A DNA stretch of 64,000 nt from Neolewinella aquimaris (lineage in GTDB: Bacteria; Bacteroidota; Bacteroidia; Chitinophagales; Saprospiraceae): contig NZ_JACIFF010000004.1 in NCBI RefSeq assembly GCF_014197245.1, positions 315,548 through 379,547 of the forward strand. The letters run 5' to 3'. Each line of letters begins with the position of its first letter. Position 1 is the stretch's first letter. The notes beneath the pieces were generated by a model. It saw only the letters and a list, made by a program, of their open reading frames with translations, had not been told where the DNA came from and ran no database searches. The translations under genes and the position numbers were made by a program. This document shows positions 36,170 to 44,633 of the stretch, piece by piece.

Positions 36170-37399
36170 CTAGTGCTTATGCTCCAGCGCCCCCGCCTGT
36201 TCCTGTGCGTTCACGTAGTACGCCCCCTCCGTCACGATCCGCATACCGGGTGGCAGTGGGTCAATCAGGCGCACTGCGGTGAAGCCGTTGTCGGTAATAC
36301 CGGGATTGACCGTCAGCCGTTCGAAACCCACCTCGTCGCCGGTGGTATCGGCCGGTGAAATGTACACGTAGGCCATCTCGCCCTCGTAGAGCACGGCGGC
36401 CTCGGGGAGGGCGGAAACAGTTTGGTCGTCAAGCCAGATGCGCGCCTCCGCAAACCGTCCCTCGACAAAGGGCGGCTGCTCACCCTGCAGGTGGGCGTGC
36501 ACCCGAACGGTCTTGTTTTCGGTGTTGAATTCCTTGCCGATCACGTGAATCTCCGCCGCAAAAGTCTGCGTACCCAGCGCGGGAATGCGGTAGGTGACCC
36601 GCTGCCCCTTTTCTACCCGGGCGATGTCCCGTTCGAACACCTCGAGTTCGAGGTGCAGGTGATCTTCATCGATGAGTTCGATCAGCTCGGTGCTGGGCTC
36701 TACGTACAGTCCGTCGTGCAGGGAGATCGTGGTGATGTACCCCGAGCGCGGCGCGAAAAGTGTAATGCGGTCCGTCAGATTTTCGGGGGTGATGTCCGCC
36801 GTCCGGATCCCGAGGTACTCCAGCCGCTGGGAAATACCGGCCAGGGTGGCCGTCTTTCCGGCAACCTCCGAGCGCAGCCGTTGCACGGATTTCAGAATAC
36901 CGGCATCCGCCGCCAGCAGCGTCTCCTGTCGCTCCAGTTCCTGACGCAAGTAGGCCAGTTCGGCGCTCACCTCCAAAAACCGCTGCTGGTGATCGATGAA
37001 TTCGGGATTTTCCAGGTACCCCAGCACCGCTCCCTTCCGCACGAAATCACCTTCAACGTAGTTGGGTACGTTGTGTACGAAGCCGTTTGCCCGGGCATTG
37101 ACGGCGATGTAGGCGTTCGGCGGCAGGCCCAGTACGCCGGTCGCGCTGAGGTAGTCGTTGAGCTTTAACTGGCTGAAGTCGCCAAGCTTGATGTCCATAT
37201 TCTCCACCTGAGCGGCAGTAAGGTGTACGCCGCCCTCTTCATCGTGGTGCTCGTCGCCGTGGTGCTCATCATGGTCGTCGTGGTGATCCCCGGCGGCACC
37301 TTCGGCGTGCGAAGACTCATGGGACGGAGCTTCCGGTTGGGCGGGGCCGCAGGAGCAAAGAACTAGGGCAAAAAGCAATGATAGATATCCGATTTGCAT
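36170..37399 (-). CDS. czcB: CzcB-type membrane fusion lipoprotein
   Basis: Periplasmic adaptor of the second RND system. I start at the ATG at 37397-37399 (MQIGYLSLLFALVLCSC, lipobox with Cys18), because the longer frame uses repeat sequence upstream. A His/Asp/Glu-rich N-terminus (HHDDHDEHHGDEHHDEE) suggests periplasmic divalent-metal binding. The lipoyl, coiled-coil (AELAYLRQELERQETLL) and beta-barrel domains of CzcB/CusB follow, ending EQAGALEHKH. It lies 83 bp after the RND-TolC gene and before the P1B-4 gene, all in one direction. The metal could be zinc, cobalt or cadmium. Confidence 0.9.
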   Translation of the reverse strand: MQIGYLSLLFALVLCSCGPAQPEAPSHESSHAEGAAGDHHDDHDEHHGDEHHDEEGGVHLTAAQVENMDIKLGDFSQLKLNDYLSATGVLGLPPNAYIAVNARANGFVHNVPNYVEGDFVRKGAVLGYLENPEFIDHQQRFLEVSAELAYLRQELERQETLLAADAGILKSVQRLRSEVAGKTATLAGISQRLEYLGIRTADITPENLTDRITLFAPRSGYITTISLHDGLYVEPSTELIELIDEDHLHLELEVFERDIARVEKGQRVTYRIPALGTQTFAAEIHVIGKEFNTENKTVRVHAHLQGEQPPFVEGRFAEARIWLDDQTVSALPEAAVLYEGEMAYVYISPADTTGDEVGFERLTVNPGITDNGFTAVRLIDPLPPGMRIVTEGAYYVNAQEQAGALEHKH

Positions 37400-37410
37400 T
37401 TTCGTAAAAT

Positions 37411-37482
37411 TTTCACTACAACCGTCCAACGGTTAAAGCGTCGGACGGCTAAGCGGTCCGACGGCTAAGCGGTCGGACGGGG
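37411..37482 (-). repeat. GACGGC repeats between the RND-TolC and czcB genes
   Basis: The 83-bp intercistronic region consists of GGACGGCTAAGCGGTC-type repeats. Its TTTTCACTACA-CCGTCCAAC segment (37411-37432) matches, inverted, 27592-27613 near the tandem repeats. The repeats stop exactly at the TAA of the pump gene. Confidence 0.75.
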
Positions 37483-40400
37483 TTAGGGGGTGGAGAGGAA
37501 CTGGAGGCGGGCCACGGCCAGGTTGTGGTCGAGAAGACTGTTGAGATAGCCGATGTTGTTGTCCGACAGGAGGCGCAGGGCACTGAGGAGTTCGAGGTAG
37601 GTGAGTTCGCCGGCGCGGTAGTTCAGTCGGGAGATGCGGATGATCTCGGGATTGACCACCGCTAGCTGTTCGCGGTAGTACTCGACGGCGGCGGCGTGTC
37701 TTGCGATCTGGGCGACGACCTCGATCCGCTGCTGTTCGAAGCGCAGTCGTTCCGCTGCCAGGCGCGTTTCGGCTACGGCGACGCCTATTTCCTGGGCTTC
37801 GATGCGCCGGCGGGTCGGCTGGTTGAACAGGGGCAGGGTGATTCCCGCCTCCAATCCACTCAGGTACCCCCCCTGATCGAACTGCTGAGCGGAGTAACCA
37901 AGCCGAAAGCCGGGTTTGAGCTCCGCCCGCGTACGCTCGATCCCAAGGCGGGTCGTCGCGATGTTGCGCTCGGCTAGTTGAATGGACAGGGGGGCATTGA
38001 CGGTATCTGCTAGTAGAGGTGCCGTAATGATTGCAAGTGTATCGGACGCTCCGACCCCATCCCGGGAGCCGGTAAGCCGGCCGAGTTGTTGTTGGAAGCC
38101 GGCGATGCTCAGTCGCGCCTGTTCGGCCCGCATTTCCTGTTCGCGCAGGCGGGTGCTCAGGTTAAGGGCCTCCAGTGGATTGGCCTCCCCGGCCGAAACG
38201 CGAACGTTGGCGACGCGAAAGTATTCGGTGTAGGTCTCGATCAGGCTTTCGTACAGTCGGAGCAGGGCCTCCGCCTGCTGAAGTTGGTAGTACGTCCGCT
38301 TCACTTCGAAAGTGAGCTCGGCTGCGGTCATGCGGCTGATCACCTCGTTCCCGGCCACTACGGCATCCTGTACCGCGTTGGCCGAACGTACCACGGCGGG
38401 GTGATCGAACCGTTGAACGATGGTCAGCTGGTTCACCCGCTGGTTGTTCGCGCGGAACAGCCCGTCGCCCTTATAACTCAGGTCAGTAGTGCCGGGAGCG
38501 TAGGGTAGGTTCTGCAGGGTCCGGCTCTGCTCCGTCACCTGACCGGCCGCACGTACTTCGGGGTGTTGCATCACGGCCTGGTCGATGGCTTGCTCCAGGG
38601 ATATTCGTTGCTCCTGCGCGCCCGCCCAATTAGGCAGAAAGGCGAAAAAGGGAAGTAGGAGAAGTAAATTTCGGTTCGCCGCACGGCGGTCTTTCCAGCG
38701 CTCCAGCCAGCTGTAGAGGATGGGCAGGACGATGAGGGTGAGGAAGGTGGCGGAGATGAGTCCGCCGATGACCACGGTCGCCAGCGGCCGCTGCACCTCC
38801 GCCCCGCCCGAATTGGAAATAGCCATGGGAAGAAAACCCAGGGATGCTACCGAGGCGGTCATGATGACGGGTCGCAATCGCACACGCGTACCCTCGATGA
38901 TGCGGGCGCGCACGTCGGTCCACCCGGCCGCTTTGAGCTCGTTTAAGTAGCCGATGAGTACGATGCCGTTGAGTACCGCCACCCCGAATAGTGCGATGAA
39001 CCCAATGCCCGCCGAAATGCTAAAGGGCATGCCCCGCAGCTGCAGCGCCCACACCCCACCGATGGCGGAAAGTGGAATGGCCACGAAGATCAGCACCGCC
39101 TGACTGAAACTGCCGAACGTAAAGAACAACAGGATAAAGATCAGCGCCAGGGCCACCGGAACCGCAATAGCCAGCCGGTCACTGGCCGCCTTCAGGTTTT
39201 CAAACTGCCCGCCGTAAGTGAAGTAGTATCCGGCCGGCAGGTCCACCCGTTCGTTGAGCGCCTGCCGGATGTCGGTGACCAGCGTTTCCACGTCGGTATC
39301 GCCCACATTCACGCCGATCACGATGCGACGGTTGGTGTTTTCGCGGCTGATTTGCATGGGGGCATCGGTGAGTGCTATCCGGGCTACGGAGCGCAGGGGT
39401 ACCTGACTGCCGTTGGCGAGGGGAATGTAGAGGTCGGCTACGTCATCGATGCCGGTGCGGGAATCCTTAAGCAGGCGTACCGTGAGGTCGTAACGGCGCT
39501 CCCCCTCGTAGATCGTGCCTGCGGAAGCACCGGCAAAGGCAGCGCGAACCACGCGATTGATGTCGCGCACCTGCAGTCCGTACTGCGCCATGCGGGGGTA
39601 ATCGAAATCGATGACGATCTGGGGCATACCGACCGTCTGCTCCACCGTGACGGTACCGGTACCGGCGATACCGCGAATCACGGTTTCAGCTTCCCTGGCC
39701 TTAGCGTAGGCTACGTCGAGGTCGGCTCCGTAGAGTTTGATGGCAATATCGGCCTTCGCGCCGGTCATGAGTTCGTTGAAGCGCAGCTGGATGGGCTGGG
39801 AAAACTCGAGTCCCATACCCGGATACATCTCCAGCGCCTCCCCGATGGCGGCGAACATGCCCTGGCGGTCGGGAGCGGTGGTCCACTCGTCCTTCGGTTT
39901 CATGACGATGGTGTAGTCGCCGGTCTCCACGGGCATGGGATCGGTGGGGATCTCGGCCGAACCGATGGCGGTGACAACTTCCAGTATCTCCGGAAACTCA
40001 TCCAGCAGGGTTTGCTGTACCCTAGCCGTCATGTCCACGCTCTGCGCCAGGGAGGTGCCCGGTGGCAGGATCTGCTGCATGGCCAGGTCCCCCTCCTCCA
40101 GGGTGGGAATAAACTCGCCGCCCATACGGGTGAACACCCACAGGCTGATTGCGAACAACGCGACGGTAGCCACTACGAAGGCCGCCTTGAAGCGCAGGGC
40201 GGCGTTCAGCAAAGGGGTATATCCGCGCTGGAAAAAAGCGATGATGCGATCGGCAATCGTACGCTTGTTGGTGATGCGCTTACTGAGGAAGAGGGCCGAC
40301 ATTGCGGGTACGTAAGTCAGCGAAAGGATCAGCGCACCACCGATGGCCAGCATAACCGTCTGTGCCATCGGCCGAAACATCTTGCCCTCGATGCCCACCA

Positions 40401-41790
40401 GGGCGAGGATCGGGATGTATACCATCAGAATGATGATCTCCCCGAAGGCCGCCGAGCTGCGAATCTTGATGGAGGCCGTCGCCACTTCCTGGTCCATCTC
40501 CAACTGGGTGAGCTTGCGCCCGCCGAAGCCGACCTGCAGGCGGTGAACGATGGCCTCGACGATGATCACCGCCCCGTCGACGATCAGGCCGAAGTCAATG
40601 GCCCCCAGGCTCATTAAATTGGCCGATATGCCGAGCAGGTTCATCATCGAGATGGCGAAGAGCATCGCCAGCGGGATCACCGAAGCGACGATCAGTCCGG
40701 CCCGCCAGTTGCCCAGCAGCAGGATGAGGATGAACACCACGATCAGTCCGCCCTCGATCAGGTTCTTCTCCACGGTACCGATGGCGGTGGAGACCAGTTT
40801 GTCGCGCACCAGGTAAGGCTCGATCACCACCCCCTCCGGCAACGAAAGCTGGATCTGCTCGACCCGTTCCTTCACTCGCTCCGTGACGGCGGAAGAATTG
40901 GCCCCCTTCAGCATCATGACGCGGCCGCCGACGGCTTCTTTGCCATTGCGAACCAGCGCTCCGTAGCGCGGCGCCTCCCCGAACTGCACCTTGGCGACGT
41001 CCTCGATCAAGATCGGCCGTCCGGCCCGCACATCGACCACAATCTTGCGAATGTCGTTCAGGTCGCGGGCGATGCCGTTGGTGCGGATGTAGTAGGTGCG
41101 GGGGTTCTTCTCGATGTAGGCGCCCCCGGTGTTTTCGTTGCTGTTTTCGAGGGCGGTGAAGACATCGGCAATGCTGACGCCCACAGACTTCAGCAGGTTG
41201 GGATCGACGGCCACCTCGTACTGCTTGAGGTAGCCGCCCATGGTGTTGACCTCCACGACGCCCTCGATGCCCGAGAGCTGCCGGCTCACGATCCAGTCCT
41301 GGATGCTGCGCAGCTCGGTGGCGGAATACTGATCCTCGTAGCCCTCCTCGGGGCGCACGACGTACTGGTAGATTTCACCGAGGCCCGTGGAGATCGGCGC
41401 CATCTCCGGCGTACCGAGTCCTTCGGGAATGTTTTCGGCCGCCTCCTTAAGGTGTTCGCTTACGAGTTGGCGACCCAGGTAGATGTCCGTGCTTTCCTCG
41501 AAGACCACCGTGATGACCGACAGGCCGAAGCGGGAGATGGAACGAATCTCGACCAGGTCCTGCAGGTTCTGCAGGGCCAGTTCCGTGGGGGTGGTGATAA
41601 ACTGCTCGATCTCCTGGGTAGCGAGTGTGGGGGAGGTCGTGATGACCTGCACCTGGTTGTTGGTGATGTCGGGGACGGCATCGATGGGGATCTGGCGCAA
41701 CGAAAAGATGCCCCAGAGGATGAGGGCCAGGACGAACAGCCCGATGACCAGCTTATTCCGGATGGAATAAGCAATAATCTGATCAAACAT
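37483..41790 (-). CDS. czcA: CzcA/CusA-type RND pump fused to a TolC-like outer-membrane domain
   Basis: 1435-aa fusion. Residues 1-1035 are an HME-RND pump (MFDQIIAYSIRNKLVIGLFV, DAVPDITNNQVQVITT, the TM4 region GAIDFGLIVDGAVIIVEAIV with the proton-relay Asp, and GVAVLNGIVLIGYLNELKAA in the TM10 region). After the last TM comes a second signal-peptide-like stretch (NLLLLLPFFAFLPNW, with AGAQ cleavage-like site near 1058). Residues of about 1060-1435 are a TolC-type domain (RISLEQAIDQAVMQHPEVRA, RLTGSRDGVG). The fusion is known in Bacteroidota. It supplies both the pump and channel of a tripartite system with the downstream CzcB-type adaptor. Zn/Co/Cd or Cu as substrate cannot be decided. Confidence 0.92.
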   Translation of the reverse strand: MFDQIIAYSIRNKLVIGLFVLALILWGIFSLRQIPIDAVPDITNNQVQVITTSPTLATQEIEQFITTPTELALQNLQDLVEIRSISRFGLSVITVVFEESTDIYLGRQLVSEHLKEAAENIPEGLGTPEMAPISTGLGEIYQYVVRPEEGYEDQYSATELRSIQDWIVSRQLSGIEGVVEVNTMGGYLKQYEVAVDPNLLKSVGVSIADVFTALENSNENTGGAYIEKNPRTYYIRTNGIARDLNDIRKIVVDVRAGRPILIEDVAKVQFGEAPRYGALVRNGKEAVGGRVMMLKGANSSAVTERVKERVEQIQLSLPEGVVIEPYLVRDKLVSTAIGTVEKNLIEGGLIVVFILILLLGNWRAGLIVASVIPLAMLFAISMMNLLGISANLMSLGAIDFGLIVDGAVIIVEAIVHRLQVGFGGRKLTQLEMDQEVATASIKIRSSAAFGEIIILMVYIPILALVGIEGKMFRPMAQTVMLAIGGALILSLTYVPAMSALFLSKRITNKRTIADRIIAFFQRGYTPLLNAALRFKAAFVVATVALFAISLWVFTRMGGEFIPTLEEGDLAMQQILPPGTSLAQSVDMTARVQQTLLDEFPEILEVVTAIGSAEIPTDPMPVETGDYTIVMKPKDEWTTAPDRQGMFAAIGEALEMYPGMGLEFSQPIQLRFNELMTGAKADIAIKLYGADLDVAYAKAREAETVIRGIAGTGTVTVEQTVGMPQIVIDFDYPRMAQYGLQVRDINRVVRAAFAGASAGTIYEGERRYDLTVRLLKDSRTGIDDVADLYIPLANGSQVPLRSVARIALTDAPMQISRENTNRRIVIGVNVGDTDVETLVTDIRQALNERVDLPAGYYFTYGGQFENLKAASDRLAIAVPVALALIFILLFFTFGSFSQAVLIFVAIPLSAIGGVWALQLRGMPFSISAGIGFIALFGVAVLNGIVLIGYLNELKAAGWTDVRARIIEGTRVRLRPVIMTASVASLGFLPMAISNSGGAEVQRPLATVVIGGLISATFLTLIVLPILYSWLERWKDRRAANRNLLLLLPFFAFLPNWAGAQEQRISLEQAIDQAVMQHPEVRAAGQVTEQSRTLQNLPYAPGTTDLSYKGDGLFRANNQRVNQLTIVQRFDHPAVVRSANAVQDAVVAGNEVISRMTAAELTFEVKRTYYQLQQAEALLRLYESLIETYTEYFRVANVRVSAGEANPLEALNLSTRLREQEMRAEQARLSIAGFQQQLGRLTGSRDGVGASDTLAIITAPLLADTVNAPLSIQLAERNIATTRLGIERTRAELKPGFRLGYSAQQFDQGGYLSGLEAGITLPLFNQPTRRRIEAQEIGVAVAETRLAAERLRFEQQRIEVVAQIARHAAAVEYYREQLAVVNPEIIRISRLNYRAGELTYLELLSALRLLSDNNIGYLNSLLDHNLAVARLQFLSTP

Positions 41791-41799
41791 AGAAAGGAA

Positions 41800-41858
41800 G
41801 TAGTTAAACCGAAAAGTCAGGATCAGGCAGACCTATCCCGTGAAGAAGGTTTAACTAC
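41800..41858. repeat. 11-bp inverted repeat at the start of the RND-TolC operon
   Basis: GTAGTTAAACC (41800-41810) and GGTTTAACTAC (41848-41858) are perfect inverted copies 37 nt apart. The distal copy covers the stop codon of the DUF6660 gene and the near one lies 10 bp upstream of the pump ATG. It could sequester the pump start in an mRNA hairpin or bind a regulator. Confidence 0.6.
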
Positions 41859-42175
41859 GCTCGGGGCGGCTGACCCTCGCCGTGGGTAAAGGAATTTTCC
41901 TTCCACGTACGCTCGAAATTCGGCTGCGTTTTGCCCAGTGGGGGAAGCGGCAGCGTTGCCATACTGAACAGCGCGGGAGGCGAATCGAGCAGTACCCCGC
42001 AACAAACACAGCTGCAGAAGGGGGTGCAGTGGTCTTCCTGGTGGGCGGGTCGAATATCGTCGCTGCTGGCTTCGGTGGCCGTCGGCTCACCTTCCACTAC
42101 GGCGTGGTCGTCGCAGCACGGCATCGCGGCCAGCGTCAGCAAGTAGAAAGCCAGTATGAGCAGGGGAACGCGCAT
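41855..42175 (-). CDS. DUF6660 family small exported protein
   Basis: 106 aa, recognised as DUF6660, a Bacteroidota family typically next to RND metal pumps. The signal peptide (MRVPLLILAFYLLTLAAMPC) is followed by a cysteine cluster (CCDDH; HCTPFCSCVCCGVLLD) that probably binds thiophilic metal in the periplasm. The C-terminus (TLPLPPLGKTQPNFERTWKE) is family-like. It is 64 bp upstream of the pump gene and shares an inverted repeat with its leader. It plays the same positional role as the HYC_CC_PP gene upstream of the other pump. Confidence 0.75.
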   Translation of the reverse strand: MRVPLLILAFYLLTLAAMPCCDDHAVVEGEPTATEASSDDIRPAHQEDHCTPFCSCVCCGVLLDSPPALFSMATLPLPPLGKTQPNFERTWKENSFTHGEGQPPRA

Positions 42176-42264
42176 GTGTAAGGGTAACCCGCAAGCCGGG
42201 GGGCGGTTGAAAGGGTGAATAAATTTCCCCTAATTCAGACGTCTTCCGGATAGTTTGAATCGGC

Positions 42265-42903
42265 CTACGCTCGCCCCCGGTTGCGAACCAGCTTCACCAC
42301 GGTGGTTACGGCCAGGCCACCGATGAAAATGGCCGCCAGTCCCAGCACGAGTAAACTGGTGTGGTCGCGGATAAAGGGAACATTGCCGAGGAAGTAGCCC
42401 AGGGCTACAAGCGAGATGACCCAGATCGCGGCACTCATTACGTTATAGCGAGCAAAGCGACCGCGCTCCATCTCGGCCACGCCGGCCACGAAGGGCACCA
42501 GGGCCTTTACAATGGGGAGGAAGCGGGAAGTGATCAGAGCAGTGGCTCCGTACTTGCGGTAAAAGGCGTGGGATCGGGTGTACGCCCGCCGGTCGAGCCA
42601 GGCAAAGCGTTTGAACATGGCCGGCCCGAATTTCCGCCCGAGCCGGTAGCCGGTCCAGGCACCCAGCGAAGCCGCTACTACGAGCAGAGCGGCAACGATG
42701 ACGGGATGAATGAGCCCACCCGCCGCGAGCACACCGATGGCAAAGAGCAATCCGTCGCCCGGAAAAAAGGGGGCCAGGGGGAAGAAGGCGGTTTCCGTAT
42801 AGATGACCGCGAAGAGCAATCCGTAGGTCGCTACCGGGTAAAGCAGGGCCGCCTGGCGCAGACTTTCGTCGATGTGAAAAAAGAAATCGGCAAGCTCTCC
42901 CAT
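42265..42903 (-). CDS. DedA-family membrane protein
   Basis: 212-aa VTT-domain (DedA) protein, a family involved in lipid-carrier flipping and membrane homeostasis. The typical FFPLAPFFPGDGLLFAIGVL lies at about residues 42-61, and GYRLGRKFGPAMFKRF and ITSRFLPIVKALVPFVAGVA hold the conserved Arg and Gly. Several TM segments. It is downstream of the PepSY-type gene with a 42-bp gap. It is not metal-specific. Confidence 0.92.
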   Translation of the reverse strand: MGELADFFFHIDESLRQAALLYPVATYGLLFAVIYTETAFFPLAPFFPGDGLLFAIGVLAAGGLIHPVIVAALLVVAASLGAWTGYRLGRKFGPAMFKRFAWLDRRAYTRSHAFYRKYGATALITSRFLPIVKALVPFVAGVAEMERGRFARYNVMSAAIWVISLVALGYFLGNVPFIRDHTSLLVLGLAAIFIGGLAVTTVVKLVRNRGRA

Positions 42904-42945
42904 GTCTATGCTACAACCCCGTTGCGTAGGGCAATTGTTTCGCGA

Positions 42946-43461
42946 TCACACAAACAACAGGATCAGGGTCAGCACCACCCCCGCGGCGGTGAAGATGAGC
43001 CCCTTGCGTAGAATACGGGTGCCCGGCATGAACATCCAAAAGGCCGATACGACGAAAAAAAGCAGGGACGCCCCGAAGAAAACATTGAAGAAAAAGAGCG
43101 GATTCTTACTGCTAGCCTTGTGCAGATCCGTCATCTTATCCAGCACGTAGGGCAGCTCCTGGCGGGTCTCCACGAAGGCGCCGGTCTGGCTGTTGTAGGA
43201 GCCACCCTGGAAGTAGACCACTGCTCCCCGGGTACTGTCGGGCTTAAAGTCCTTGATGCGGGCCACCTTTCCCAGCATTTCGTGATCTAGACCGGGCTGT
43301 ACGACGCGCTCGGCCACGACGGTCTGCTTGAGGAAATCCGTATTGCGAAAGATGAGAACCATACCACTGATAGCGTAGACGGCCATGATGCCCGCCAGAA
43401 AAAAGCCGAGGTAGCGGTGAACGATGCGCATCCAGGCGGAAGTGGGAAGTTGAGCTGCCAT
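42946..43461 (-). CDS. PepSY-associated transmembrane protein
   Basis: 171 aa. The first segment (MRIVHRYLGFFLAGIMAVYA) has the W-x6-H-R-x-L-G signature of PepSY-type TM proteins. The central part (residues 40-125) is probably periplasmic (VVYFQGGSYNSQTGAFVETR). Two more TM segments follow. The family is related to siderophore-uptake-linked reductases, but this version is short. A perfect -7 box (TACATTTG) is 31 bp upstream. The family call is moderate. Confidence 0.65.
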   Translation of the reverse strand: MAAQLPTSAWMRIVHRYLGFFLAGIMAVYAISGMVLIFRNTDFLKQTVVAERVVQPGLDHEMLGKVARIKDFKPDSTRGAVVYFQGGSYNSQTGAFVETRQELPYVLDKMTDLHKASSKNPLFFFNVFFGASLLFFVVSAFWMFMPGTRILRKGLIFTAAGVVLTLILLFV

Positions 43462-43491
43462 GCTTTAAATTAGATCGGTTCTAAAGAAGCG

Positions 43492-43499
43492 CAAATGTA
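43492..43499 (-). promoter_or_regulatory. -7 box of the PepSY-TM/DedA promoter
   Basis: TACATTTG on the minus strand matches TAnnTTTG, 31 bp upstream of the PepSY-type ATG. The -33 is weak. The region up to 43,567 separates this divergent gene from the SDR gene. Confidence 0.5.
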
Positions 43500-43566
43500 C
43501 TACGCAGCGGCGATTAAGTGAAGGCCCCAAAGACGAACCTTGGTTTACCGCTCTGGTTACAGGAGC

Positions 43567-44361
43567 ATGGACCTGAAGATTAACAACCGCAAAGCTCTCA
43601 TCACCGGTGCCGCCGGCGGAATGGGAGAAGCCACCGCCCGTCTCCTGCTCGATGAAGGGGTGCACATTATCCTGACCGACATCGACGAAGCGGGGCTCAC
43701 CGAGACCGCCGACCGCCTCGGTGGAGGTGACCGAGTCTCGACCGTCGTCGCCGACCTTACTAAGGAAAAGGGAGTAAAGGCCGTTGCCGATGCCGCCGGA
43801 GACATCGACATTCTTGTCCACACCACCGGCGTAACGGGCGCCAAGGGCGATCCGCTGGAGGACGTCAGCATCGACGACTACCGCGAGGCCTTCGAGATCG
43901 ACTTCCTGACCGGCGTACAAATGGCCCGCAGCTTCATCCCCGGTATGCGCAAGCGCGGCTGGGGCCGGGTGGTGTTCGTCACCTCCGAAAACGTCGCCCA
44001 GCCCTACCCCGACGAGGCCGTCTACAATGCCGCCAAGGCCGCCCTCCTCACATTCGTCAAGGGTACCGCCCAACTCTACGCCATCGACGGCGTGTGCATC
44101 AATTCGGTTGCCCCGGCCTTCATCGAGACCGGCATGACCGACGGCATGATGGAAAAGCGGGCAAAAAAACTCGGCATGACCAAGGACGAAGCCATTAACA
44201 CCTTCCTCAACGAGTCGCGCCCCCACCTGGTCCTTCACCGCCGCGGTAAGGCTGAGGAGGTCGCGGCCGTCATCGCCTTCCTCTGTTCCGAGCTGGCCAG
44301 TTTCGTCATCGGTTCCAACTACCGGGTCGACGGCGGCTCCGTACAGTCCATCGAGCTATAG
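43567..44361 (+). CDS. Short-chain dehydrogenase/reductase
   Basis: 264-aa classical SDR. The start is at ATG 43567 (MDLKINNRKALITGAAGGMG), with TGAAGGMG as cofactor motif and HTTGVTG in place of NNAG. The catalytic Ser is in VVFVTSENVAQ, and Tyr/Lys are in YNAAKAALLTF. ELASFVIGSNYRVDGGSVQS is the usual C-terminal block. The substrate is unknown; fatty-acid or sugar reductase roles are possible. It is followed by 25 bp and a 29-bp tandem repeat array. Confidence 0.9.
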   Translation: MDLKINNRKALITGAAGGMGEATARLLLDEGVHIILTDIDEAGLTETADRLGGGDRVSTVVADLTKEKGVKAVADAAGDIDILVHTTGVTGAKGDPLEDVSIDDYREAFEIDFLTGVQMARSFIPGMRKRGWGRVVFVTSENVAQPYPDEAVYNAAKAALLTFVKGTAQLYAIDGVCINSVAPAFIETGMTDGMMEKRAKKLGMTKDEAINTFLNESRPHLVLHRRGKAEEVAAVIAFLCSELASFVIGSNYRVDGGSVQSIEL

Positions 44362-44386
44362 GCGGGTGGCGGCGCGCGGGAGCTGT

Positions 44387-44560
44387 GGTTCGTGGCATCT
44401 TGCCGCGGTCATCTCGGTTCGTGGCATCTTGCCGCGGTCATCTCGGTTCGTGGCATCCTGCCGCGGTCATCACGGTTCGTGGCATCTTGCCGCGGTCATC
44501 TCGGTTCGTGGCATCCTGCCGCGGTCATCTCGGTTCGTGGCATCCTGCCGCGGTCATCAA
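44387..44560 (+). repeat. Six-copy 29-bp tandem repeat (minisatellite)
   Basis: Six exact-length 29-bp units begin at 44387, 44416, 44445, 44474, 44503 and 44532. Each has GGTTCGTGGCATC, T or C, TGCCGCGGTCATC, with few base differences. There are no spacers, so it is not a CRISPR array. All three plus frames are open simply because the unit lacks stops in each phase. The 272-bp gap between the SDR and amylase genes holds this array and the repeat at 44569. Confidence 0.95.
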
Positions 44561-44568
44561 TATTCCTT

Positions 44569-44589
44569 GCACCTGCGCACCCGCCCAAA
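44569..44589 (+). repeat. Dispersed CCTGCG-CCCGCCCAA motif upstream of the amylase gene
   Basis: GCACCTGCGCACCCGCCCAA lies 45 bp upstream of the amylase ATG. Close copies are at 14999, 27667, 37337 (minus), 38608, 55914 (minus) and 56208. Some are in coding sequence and some not. Confidence 0.6.
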
Positions 44590-44633
44590 CCAATGGGAGC
44601 GGGTGGTGTTGGTATCCCTACAACAATTCGAAT

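Noticed and set aside
27506-37482. Composite transposon bounded by the GACGGC repeats
   Set aside because: No transposase, no target-site duplication and the repeats are short and imperfect; kept only as a possible recombination site.
43465-44238. 257-codon minus-strand frame over the SDR at 43,567
   Set aside because: The plus-strand SDR has all cofactor and catalytic motifs, so the antisense frame is not real.
44387-44560. CRISPR-like array
   Set aside because: Units are directly adjacent without spacers and no cas gene is present, so it is a plain tandem repeat.
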